Source of the DNA: an uncultured Clostridia bacterium
GTDB taxonomy: Bacteria > Bacillota > Clostridia > Oscillospirales > Acutalibacteraceae
Length of the DNA: 28,725 nucleotides
NCBI GenBank assembly: GCA_937884975.1
Contig: CAKZZS010000031.1
Coordinates: 1 to 28,725 of the forward strand
Direction: 5' to 3'
Below are positions 8,561 through 13,994 of the stretch, piece by piece. The translations under genes were made by a program, and so were the position numbers. The notes beneath the pieces were generated by a model, which was not told where the DNA came from, did no database searches, and saw only the letters and a program-made list of their open reading frames with translations. Within the stretch, counting starts at the first letter, position 1; the number at the start of each line of letters is the position of its first letter.

Positions 8561-8615
8561 AAAAAAAGAGTAAAGGGCACCATTGATGTTTTACACCAAT
8601 GACGCCCTTGCCATT
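8561..8615 (-). promoter_or_regulatory. ANTAR (NitR-type) attenuator before the small ORF and pyrG
   Basis: On the minus strand, AATGGC (8615-8610), hexaloop AAGGGC and GTCATT (8603-8598) make a 6-bp stem with A at loop position 1 and G at position 4. The loop plus its 3' side, from 8609 down, re-pairs with 8573-8588 to make a long terminator stem of about 15 bp or more, followed by TTTACTC and seven U (8567-8561). The two folds exclude each other. The hairpin starts 21 nt after the gdhA stop, so it can act on gdhA read-through or on its own transcript. Known of the family: ANTAR proteins bind such hexaloops and prevent termination. The assignment to NitR is inferred from its proximity. Confidence 0.8.
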
Positions 8616-8616
8616 T

Positions 8617-8644
8617 ATTATATTTTATTTCTATTATCAGACAA
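8617..8644 (-). promoter_or_regulatory. Possible promoter at the gdhA 3' end for the small ORF and pyrG
   Basis: A perfect TATAAT (8622-8617) lies 16 bp from a weak TTGTCT (8644-8639) that overlaps the last codons of gdhA. A start 6-8 nt downstream would fall inside the 5' arm of the hexaloop hairpin. Either initiation is slightly earlier, or the attenuator mainly acts on transcripts coming from gdhA. Confidence 0.4.
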
Positions 8645-9971
8645 CGCCCTGCGCTATCATAGCGTCGGCAACCTTTTCAAAGCCGGCGATATTTGCGCCT
8701 GCGACGTAATCGTTTTCAAGGTTGTATTTTCTTGCCGCTGCGTCAATATTGTGATAAATGTTTACCATAATATTCTGAAGCATATTGTCAACCTTTTCAA
8801 ACGACCAGTATACTCTTTCGGAGTTCTGGCTCATTTCAAGCGCAGAGGTTGCAACGCCGCCGGCATTTGCAGCCTTACCGGGAAGGAAGAGCACGCCGTT
8901 TTCCTGAAGAAAAACAGTTGCATCTCTTGTAGTAGGCATATTTGCGCCCTCGCAAACCGCGATAACGCCGTTTGCTACAAGCTGTTTTGCATCCTCAAGA
9001 TGAAGCTCATTCTGCGTAGCGCACGGAAGAGCAATATCACATTTAATGCTCCATACTCCTCTGCCCTCGTGATATTCGGCTGAAGGACGCGCTGCGGCAT
9101 ATTCGGTAAGTCTTGCTCTTTTAACTTCCTTAACCTCTTTAAGAAGAGCAACGTCAATTCCCTCGGGATCATAAATCCAACCAGTAAAATCCGAAACCGT
9201 AACAACCTTTGCGCCCATCATCTTTGCCTTTTCAACGGCATAAATTGCAACGTTACCCGAACCTGAAACGCAAACCGTCTTGCCCGACATCTCCTGACCG
9301 TGGCACTTAAGCATTTCTTCGGTAATGTAAAGCAGACCGTAACCCGTAGCCTCGGTTCTTGTAAGCGAACCGCCGTAGGAAAGACCTTTACCTGTCAGAA
9401 CGCCCTCGTATCTTTTCTGAATTCTCTTGTACTGGCCGAACATATATCCGATTTCTCTTCCGCCGACTCCGATATCGCCTGCCGGAACGTCCGTGTTTTC
9501 GCCGATAACCTTACAAAGCTCGGTCATAAACGACTGACAGAACATCATAATCTCTCTGTCGCTCTTGCCCTTCGGGTCAAAGTCCGAGCCGCCCTTACCG
9601 CCGCCTATGGGGAGACCGGTAAGCGAATTCTTGAAAATCTGTTCAAAGCCGAGAAACTTAATAACCGAAAGCGTAACGCTCGGGTGTAATCTCAAGCCGC
9701 CCTTGTACGGACCTATTGCGGAATTAAACTGAACGCGGTACGCACGGTTAACGTGTACCTGACCGTTATCGTCAATCCACGGAACACGGAAGCGGAAAAT
9801 TCTTTCGGGCTCGACAAGTCTTTCAAGAAGCGCGAGCTTTCTGTATTTTTCCTCGTTCGCCTCAATAACGGGGCGAAGCGAATCAAAAACCTCGCTTACC
9901 GCCTGTAAGAACTCCGGCTCGTTTCCGTCTCTTTTTTTCAAAAACTCCATTACTTCATCAACATATGCCAT
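8637..9971 (-). CDS. gdhA: Glutamate dehydrogenase, NADP-type
   Basis: GdhA aminates 2-oxoglutarate with ammonia to glutamate. The 444-aa length fits the hexameric family. Conserved parts are YKGGLRLHPSV, the catalytic Lys126 in PIGGGKGGSDFDPKG, ENTDVPAGDIGVGGREIG and the Rossmann stretch VSGSGNVA. NADP preference is inferred from length and overall pattern. I choose the ATG at 9971 because of AGGAGGAGAAG just upstream; the longer frame would start inside the leader. A strong promoter (10116-10144) and two successive ANTAR-type attenuators precede it, pointing to tight control by nitrogen status. It diverges from the second glutamine synthetase and nitR. Confidence 0.96.
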   Translation of the reverse strand: MAYVDEVMEFLKKRDGNEPEFLQAVSEVFDSLRPVIEANEEKYRKLALLERLVEPERIFRFRVPWIDDNGQVHVNRAYRVQFNSAIGPYKGGLRLHPSVTLSVIKFLGFEQIFKNSLTGLPIGGGKGGSDFDPKGKSDREIMMFCQSFMTELCKVIGENTDVPAGDIGVGGREIGYMFGQYKRIQKRYEGVLTGKGLSYGGSLTRTEATGYGLLYITEEMLKCHGQEMSGKTVCVSGSGNVAIYAVEKAKMMGAKVVTVSDFTGWIYDPEGIDVALLKEVKEVKRARLTEYAAARPSAEYHEGRGVWSIKCDIALPCATQNELHLEDAKQLVANGVIAVCEGANMPTTRDATVFLQENGVLFLPGKAANAGGVATSALEMSQNSERVYWSFEKVDNMLQNIMVNIYHNIDAAARKYNLENDYVAGANIAGFEKVADAMIAQGVV

Positions 9972-9995
9972 AACTCTTCTCCTCCTGAAAAGCAG

Positions 9996-10044
9996 AAAAG
10001 GCACCTTTCGTGTGAAAAATCACATGAAAGACGCCCTTGCCTTT
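9996..10044 (-). promoter_or_regulatory. Second (proximal) ANTAR-type attenuator of gdhA
   Basis: On the minus strand, AAAGGC (10044-10039), hexaloop AAGGGC (10038-10033) and GTCTTT (10032-10027) form the 18-nt recognition hairpin. The loop and 3' arm alternatively pair with 9996-10009 to give a roughly 13-bp terminator stem containing a few G.U pairs, with an inner TGTGA/TCACA hairpin and a run of four U inside the 3' end. The U-tract is weaker than in the upstream copy. The recognition stem is identical to that of the upstream copy and has the same hexaloop as the pyrG copy. Confidence 0.8.
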
Positions 10045-10052
10045 TATTTATG

Positions 10053-10105
10053 AAATTAAATAAAAAGAGTCCTTGAGTGTTGCGCTCAAAGACTCCTTTG
10101 CCTTT
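10053..10105 (-). promoter_or_regulatory. First (distal) ANTAR-type attenuator of gdhA
   Basis: On the minus strand, AAAGGC (10105-10100), hexaloop AAAGGA and GTCTTT (10093-10088) form the recognition hairpin, starting only a few bases after the predicted transcription start. The mutually exclusive terminator pairs 10099-10085 with 10077-10063 over about 15 bp around a 7-nt loop, and is followed by UUUUUAUUUAAUUU. This is a complete attenuator by itself, so gdhA has two in series rather than the usual pair of hexaloops feeding one terminator. Confidence 0.85.
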
Positions 10106-10115
10106 ACGAATAAAA

Positions 10116-10144
10116 ATTTTACACCCTGCAAGGTGCTTTGTCAA
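10116..10144 (-). promoter_or_regulatory. gdhA promoter
   Basis: TTGACA (10144-10139), a 17-bp spacer and TAAAAT (10121-10116) on the minus strand form a near-consensus sigma-A promoter. Transcription should begin around 10109-10107, just ahead of the first hexaloop hairpin at 10105. Confidence 0.85.
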
Positions 10145-10169
10145 GACTTTTTTCATTTTTTCTTGACAA
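10138..10169. promoter_or_regulatory. Back-to-back -35 boxes forming an inverted repeat
   Basis: TTGTCAAGA (10138-10146) and TCTTGACAA (10161-10169) are perfect inverted copies separated by 14 bp. Each contains the -35 hexamer of one divergent promoter (gdhA leftward, second glutamine synthetase rightward). The symmetry extends three bases beyond the TTGACA hexamers, so it might also be a protein-binding site. Confidence 0.6.
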
Positions 10170-10191
10170 TAAAAGGCGCGTGATATATTAT
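10163..10191 (+). promoter_or_regulatory. Promoter of the second glutamine synthetase and nitR
   Basis: TTGACA (10163-10168), a 17-bp spacer and TATTAT (10186-10191) place the start about 10196-10198, which coincides with the first base of the hexaloop hairpin at 10198. The attenuator is therefore at the extreme 5' end of the transcript. Confidence 0.85.
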
Positions 10192-10197
10192 ATTTGT

Positions 10198-10257
10198 ATG
10201 AGCAAAGGCGTTCATTAAATTCGGACTGACGTCCGCTTTTAATGGGCGCATTTTTAC
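10198..10257 (+). promoter_or_regulatory. ANTAR-type attenuator before the second glutamine synthetase and nitR
   Basis: ATGAGC (10198-10203), hexaloop AAAGGC (10204-10209) and GTTCAT (10210-10215) form the 18-nt recognition hairpin, with A at loop position 1, G at position 4 and a G.U pair next to the closing C-G. The terminator pairs 10208-10219 with 10238-10249 (12 bp including two G.U), capped by CGGAC/GTCCG around TGAC, and ends in ATTTTTAC. The 3' side of the recognition hairpin is the 5' arm of the terminator. Because nitR is the next gene, this suggests positive autoregulation of nitR together with glutamine synthetase. Confidence 0.88.
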
Positions 10258-10276
10258 TTTGAAAGAAGGTATCAGT

Positions 10277-11482
10277 ATGAAATATACCAAAGATGAGGTT
10301 ATGCAGTTTTGCGTTGAGGAGGACGTTAAGTTTGTCCGTCTTGCATTCTGCGACGTTTTCGGAAGGCAGAAAAATATTTCTATTCTGGCTGATGAGTTAC
10401 CCCGTGCTTTTGAGTACGGTATCACAATAGACGGCTCTGCTATTTCGGGCTTCGGCGGTGAGGTGCATTCGGATTTACTCTTACATCCCGACTGCGATAC
10501 GCTTTGCGTTCTGCCGTGGAGACCGGAACACGGAAAGGTTGTCAGAATGTACTGCTCCATCACCTACCCTGACTCGAGACCATTTGAATGCGACACAAGA
10601 GCGGTTCTCATAAAAGCAGTTAAAGAGGCAGAAAAGGCAGGATATGATTTTCGTTTCGGCGCGGAACAGGAATTTTATCTTTTTAAGCTCGATGAAAACG
10701 ACGAGCCTACCGATATACCTTACGATAATGCGACGTATATGGACCTGGCTCCGCAGGACAGGGGCGAAAATATCCGTCGTGAAATCTGTTTGACTCTTGA
10801 ACAGATGGGAATTAAACCCGAAAGCTCACATCACGAGGAGGGTCCCGGGCAAAATGAAATCGATTTTCGCTATTCCGATCCGCTGACTGCCGCCGATAAT
10901 GTTATGACATTCCAGACGGTTGTAAATACAGTTGCAAAGCGCAACGGACTTTATGCCGATTTTACGGCTAAGCCGCTTGAAAATCTGCCCGGAAACGGCT
11001 TTCACATTAACTTCTCGGTTTCTTCTCAAAGGGAAAGCAATGTAATGCCCTATACAATAGCCGGCGTGCTTGATAAGGCGGTTGATATGACTGCGTTCCT
11101 TAATCCGACGGAAAAATCATACGAAAGACTCGGCAACAATAAAGCCCCGAAATACGTTTCCTGGTCAAGTGAAAACCGTTCACAGCTTGTAAGAATACCT
11201 GCGGCATACGGCGAATACAAGAGAGCGGAGCTTCGTTCTCCCGACCCGACGGTAAATCCGTATATTGGCTTTGCGCTTATTATTTATGCCGGACTTTACG
11301 GAATTGAAAACAGGCTTGAGCTTCCCTATGTTGCCGATTTTAATCTTTTTACCGCAAACGAGGAACAGCTTGCAAAGTTCAAAAAGCTTCCCTCAACTCT
11401 TGGTGAAGCGAGAAATATAGCGCTCCAAAGCGAATTTATTAAAAAGCATATTCCCGAAAAAATACTTGAAATTCTTAAATAA
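10277..11482 (+). CDS. Glutamine synthetase, second, short form
   Basis: This 401-aa glutamine synthetase-family protein has the N-terminal VKFVRLAFCDVFGR and TIDGSAISGF, catalytic-domain GAEQEFYLFKLD, HHEEGPGQNEIDF, NGFHINFSV, NRSQLVRIPA and ELRSPDPTVNPY. The metal, ATP and ammonia-site motifs look intact, so activity is likely. It is about 40 residues shorter than the 444-aa copy, mostly through loss of the segment after the NGFHINFSV strand. The ATG at 10277 is preceded by AGAAGG; the six upstream codons in the same frame fall in the leader. The gene is followed by nitR, the arrangement known from clostridial glnA-nitR operons. It may also sense glutamine and signal to NitR, but that is inference. 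Confidence 0.9.
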   Translation: MKYTKDEVMQFCVEEDVKFVRLAFCDVFGRQKNISILADELPRAFEYGITIDGSAISGFGGEVHSDLLLHPDCDTLCVLPWRPEHGKVVRMYCSITYPDSRPFECDTRAVLIKAVKEAEKAGYDFRFGAEQEFYLFKLDENDEPTDIPYDNATYMDLAPQDRGENIRREICLTLEQMGIKPESSHHEEGPGQNEIDFRYSDPLTAADNVMTFQTVVNTVAKRNGLYADFTAKPLENLPGNGFHINFSVSSQRESNVMPYTIAGVLDKAVDMTAFLNPTEKSYERLGNNKAPKYVSWSSENRSQLVRIPAAYGEYKRAELRSPDPTVNPYIGFALIIYAGLYGIENRLELPYVADFNLFTANEEQLAKFKKLPSTLGEARNIALQSEFIKKHIPEKILEILK

Positions 11483-11516
11483 TCAATAATAAAAATCACA
11501 AAAAGGAGGGAGCATT

Positions 11517-12101
11517 ACGGAACTTGAAGAGCGAATCTACAGCGTGCTCGTTGTATCGTCAAGCGAAAAATTCAATAGCGAAACTGCGTTAATGCTCCCG
11601 GAATCACTTTTTTACCCCGTTGCATTTGTAACCGATATCAGCGCTGCCAAAAGAGCAAAGGCGCAAAGGCATTTTGACTTTATTATTGTCAATTCGCCGC
11701 TTAAGGACGGCTTCGGAACGGATTTTGCAGTTGATTCAAGCGAATCAAAAAATACGGTTGTTCTTCAGCTTGTAAAGACGGATTTGTATGACGAAATAAA
11801 CGAAAGGAATTCTTCCTGCGGCGTTTTTACACTGCCGAAGCCAATTTCAAGACAGAGCATGATAAACGCCCTGCATTGGATGATAACGACCAAGGCAAAG
11901 GTTGCGCGTATTGAAAGCAAGGCAGTTTCAATCGAAGACAAAATGCAGGAAATCCGACTTGTAAACAAGGCAAAATGGCTGCTGATAGACAAAAAGAAAA
12001 TGGCAGAGCCCGACGCTCACCGCTTTATTGAAAAAGGAGCCATGGACCGCTGCGTCCCGAAACGGGTTATTGCAGAGGAGATAATAAAAAAATATTCATA
12101 A
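11517..12101 (+). CDS. nitR: ANTAR-domain transcription antiterminator (NitR-like)
   Basis: The N-terminal half is a receiver-like fold (YSVLVVSSSEKF, then HFDFIIVNSPL, then FTLPKP). The position of the phosphorylated Asp reads Asn in IIVNSPL and the acidic pocket reads SSS, so it is probably a pseudo-receiver. After a short helix (VARIESKAVSIEDKM), the C-terminal 55 residues match ANTAR: RLVNKAKWLLIDKKKMAEPDAHRFIEKGAMD followed by AEEIIKKYS. ANTAR proteins bind hexaloop RNA hairpins and block terminators. The protein similarity and the AGGAGGG at 11504-11510 point to a start at ACG 11517 (giving ELEERIYSVLVVSS) or ATT 11514; the first canonical in-frame start, GTG 11544, would cut into the first strand. 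It lies 34 bp after the glutamine synthetase gene, whose leader carries a target site. Confidence 0.88.
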   Translation, partial: TELEERIYSVLVVSSSEKFNSETALMLPESLFYPVAFVTDISAAKRAKAQRHFDFIIVNSPLKDGFGTDFAVDSSESKNTVVLQLVKTDLYDEINERNSSCGVFTLPKPISRQSMINALHWMITTKAKVARIESKAVSIEDKMQEIRLVNKAKWLLIDKKKMAEPDAHRFIEKGAMDRCVPKRVIAEEIIKKYS

Positions 12102-12116
12102 CCTATTCGAAAAAAG

Positions 12117-12147
12117 AACCCCTTTGTTTTCAGCAAAGGGGTTTATA
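12117..12147 (+). terminator. Terminator of the glutamine synthetase-nitR operon
   Basis: AACCCCTTTG (12117-12126) pairs perfectly with CAAAGGGGTT (12134-12143) around a 7-nt loop and is followed by a short T-rich tail. It begins 15 bp after the nitR stop. Confidence 0.8.
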
Positions 12148-12294
12148 AATTGTTTGTGCATATTCACCTTATCGGGGATAGGTCAGTTTGTTTCCCTCCG
12201 AAATATTGTAAAAAGGTTACTGAAAAAACGACCACTTTTAGTCTATATCCGGGACAAAAAATGGGCCGTGCAGGATAGTACAGTTCCAGATTTT
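12148..12294. other. Non-coding remnant upstream of the tRNA-Pro half
   Basis: This short A+T-rich gap between the nitR terminator and the tRNA fragment has no supported gene. It should hold the end of whatever element joined the tRNA-Pro half to this place. A stretch at 12174-12192 faintly resembles the 5' end of a tRNA-Pro but does not fold with the fragment. Confidence 0.4.
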
Positions 12295-12336
12295 TTGGGG
12301 AGCAGGAGGCCGCGCGTTCGAGTCGCGCCACTCGGA
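12295..12336 (+). pseudogene. 3' half of tRNA-Pro(GGG), integration-site remnant
   Basis: The bases follow tRNA numbering exactly from position 32 to 73: anticodon loop TTGGGGA (anticodon GGG), anticodon 3' stem GCAGG, variable loop AGGCC, T-stem GCGCG/CGCGC around TTCGAGT, acceptor 3' strand CACTCGG and discriminator A. The partner strands CCTGC and CCGAGTG expected on the 5' side are absent from the preceding 190 bp. The fragment begins at the anticodon loop, where tyrosine integrases often cross over, so it looks like the displaced 3' end left by an integrated element. No CCA is encoded. The terminator at 12341 follows as for a real tRNA. Confidence 0.8.
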
Positions 12337-12340
12337 TTAA

Positions 12341-12375
12341 AAAACCGCTTGAAACAAACGTTTCAGGCGGTTTTT
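12341..12375. terminator. Bidirectional terminator between tRNA-Pro remnant and gdpD
   Basis: AAAACCGCTTGAAAC pairs with GTTTCAGGCGGTTTT (one G.U) around AAAC, with A- and T-runs on both outer sides. It serves the + strand after the tRNA fragment and the leftward phosphodiesterase gene that ends at 12394. Its right arm recurs without a partner at 456-473. Confidence 0.8.
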
Positions 12376-12393
12376 AATTATATATTTTTTTCG

Positions 12394-13134
12394 TTATCTG
12401 TTCTTAAGAACCTCAATAACATAATCGGGGATGTCCGAAATAAGTGCGTCGCAACCCCATTCGGTAAGTCTTAATATATCCCCTTTTTCATTGACTGTCC
12501 AAACGTTTACGAGCATACCCATTTCGTGAAGGCGTTTTACCTCGTCTTCAGTTATAAGCTTTCTGTCCGGATGGGCGGCATTCGCATTAAGCTGGGCGCA
12601 GTACTTTTCAACGCCGAACGCCATTATTTCCTTGCCCAGATCGTCATCCTCATAAAGAAGTCCGGTTCTTATGGAGGGGTCGATTTCCTTTGACTCCCTT
12701 ATGCACTCGGGATTAAAGCAGGAAATGATTACGCTGTCCTGTAAATTAAATTTATGAACCTGCTCAATTGTACGCTTAACAAGGTCGTTTTTTGTCTTAG
12801 GAGCTTTGATTTCAATGTTAATAAGCTTCATACCCTTAACTACGTCAAGGCATTCGGAAAGCGTGGGCAGAGTAACTCCCCTGAACTCGTCCGAGAAATA
12901 TGAGCCGAAATCAAATTTTTTGAGCTGTTCGCAGGTGTAAGAGTCTATAAGTCCCTTTCCGTCGGAGGTGGCATCAATAGTGTAATTATGACAGATAACT
13001 ATTTCGCCGTCCTTTGAAAGATGGACGTCCGTTTCAATACCGTCGGCATTGAATTCAACCGCCTTTTTAAAAGCAGGAAGTGTGTTCTGAGGAGCTCTTT
13101 TATTAGCGCCTCTGTGAGCTAAAACAAGTGGCAT
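12394..13134 (-). CDS. Glycerophosphodiester phosphodiesterase, cytoplasmic
   Basis: This enzyme hydrolyses glycerophosphodiesters such as glycerophosphoglycerol to glycerol 3-phosphate and an alcohol. The 246-aa product shows the GDPD signature: LAHRGANKRAPQNTLPAF with the catalytic HRG, GIETDVHLSKDGEIVICH with metal-binding Glu/Asp and the second His, INIEIKAP, and the C-terminal VNVWTVN and DALISDIPD. There is no signal peptide, so it is the cytoplasmic UgpQ-like form. It is transcribed alone from a promoter at 13171-13199 and converges on the nitR operon. Confidence 0.93.
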   Translation of the reverse strand: MPLVLAHRGANKRAPQNTLPAFKKAVEFNADGIETDVHLSKDGEIVICHNYTIDATSDGKGLIDSYTCEQLKKFDFGSYFSDEFRGVTLPTLSECLDVVKGMKLINIEIKAPKTKNDLVKRTIEQVHKFNLQDSVIISCFNPECIRESKEIDPSIRTGLLYEDDDLGKEIMAFGVEKYCAQLNANAAHPDRKLITEDEVKRLHEMGMLVNVWTVNEKGDILRLTEWGCDALISDIPDYVIEVLKNR

Positions 13135-13170
13135 AACCGTTTACCCCTTTTTAAAAAAATTGTCATTTAT

Positions 13171-13199
13171 ATTCTATAAAAAAAGATCTGACTTGTAAA
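13171..13199 (-). promoter_or_regulatory. Promoter of the phosphodiesterase gene
   Basis: On the minus strand, TTTACA (13199-13194), a 17-bp spacer and TAGAAT (13176-13171) lie about 40 bp upstream of the ATG at 13134. Confidence 0.6.
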
Positions 13200-13228
13200 G
13201 ATGTTTTAATGAGTTTTCGGCGTTCTGA

Positions 13229-13975
13229 TTATTTGCTCATTTTACTGCAGAGCCTATTATGGATTAAAGAAAGAATAAGCGAAAGAAGAACAAATACGCT
13301 TATTCCGAGAATAAGCATAGGCAGCATCAGTAGATACGCCGAAGCAGTGTTTAATTCCTTTCCGTTAAAAAACATATTCCAGAAAAACTCGGGACGGTAA
13401 AACGGATAGGGATAAAACTGCGGATTTGACCCTGCTCCGCGAACTATTGAAAAAACGGAGTACACAAATGGATAAATTCCGATAATCCAAAGCTTTTTCC
13501 TTTGTATTTTTTCGTCCGTGGGCGGAATTAAAAACAGTATTAACATAAACGGCGGCATTATCATATGGTGAAAAACCTGAACCGTGCCGAGCATTGCGTG
13601 CTGAAAATTATCCCATGAAAGCGGAGGGGTCATTTTCATCGGTATTCCGCCGCAGTAAACCATTCCCGTGACAAGAATATATGTAGTTACTGCGAGCCTT
13701 ACCATAGGTGAAAAAGCGATTTTCTTTGCCCTTTCGTTTCCGAAAACAGCCGCGCCGAGACACAGCAGATAGACGCTGACAAGGATATTTGACTGAACGG
13801 TGAAAAATGAGAAGAAATTAAACCGTCCGTAGTCAATTTCGTAATAGCCGGGCACGTATTCAAACTCATAGCAGACAATTCTCATAATTATAATTGCCAC
13901 GCCTATAAGTCCCGTAAAAATCATCAGCGCACCGAAGGGCTTATTTTTCATAAGAGGCCTTAATTTATAATCCAT
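13229..13975 (-). CDS. Pr6Pr-like (FAR-17a/AIG1-type) integral membrane protein
   Basis: The 248-aa product has about six hydrophobic segments. Features shared with the Pr6Pr group are FFTVQSNILVSVYLL after the first segments, a central HAMLGTVQVFHHMIMPPFM, and the WIIGIYPFVYSVFSIVRG with following YPYPFYRPEFFW block. The bacterial members have no settled function; eukaryotic AIG1/ADTRP relatives hydrolyse fatty-acid esters of hydroxy fatty acids. I start at ATG 13975, seven bases after GAGG, rather than the GTG at 13981. It lies 20 bp behind the C69 dipeptidase gene and is probably co-transcribed with it. The family call is from memory of the motif pattern. Confidence 0.6.
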   Translation of the reverse strand: MDYKLRPLMKNKPFGALMIFTGLIGVAIIIMRIVCYEFEYVPGYYEIDYGRFNFFSFFTVQSNILVSVYLLCLGAAVFGNERAKKIAFSPMVRLAVTTYILVTGMVYCGGIPMKMTPPLSWDNFQHAMLGTVQVFHHMIMPPFMLILFLIPPTDEKIQRKKLWIIGIYPFVYSVFSIVRGAGSNPQFYPYPFYRPEFFWNMFFNGKELNTASAYLLMLPMLILGISVFVLLSLILSLIHNRLCSKMSK

Positions 13976-13994
13976 TTTCACACCTCAGGCAATA

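Noticed and set aside
8583..9083. 166-codon plus-strand frame opposite gdhA
   Set aside because: It is a shadow of the clearly functional gdhA on the other strand and lacks a recognisable product or ribosome site.
10053..10257. Glutamine riboswitch (glnA RNA) in front of the glutamine synthetase or gdhA
   Set aside because: The leaders lack the three-way junction expected of that class. The shared 18-nt A1/G4 hexaloop overlapping a terminator, with an ANTAR gene adjacent, explains the sequence better.
12172..12195. Possible 5' half of tRNA-Pro (CGGGGATAGGTCAGTTTG-like stretch) with an intron before the 3' half
   Set aside because: The acceptor and anticodon strands do not pair with the 3' half (needs CCGAGTG and CCTGC), so the resemblance is superficial.
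12124..12474. 116-codon open frame on the plus strand across the tRNA-Pro fragment
   Set aside because: It runs through two terminators, a tRNA fragment and the end of the phosphodiesterase gene, and has no ribosome site.
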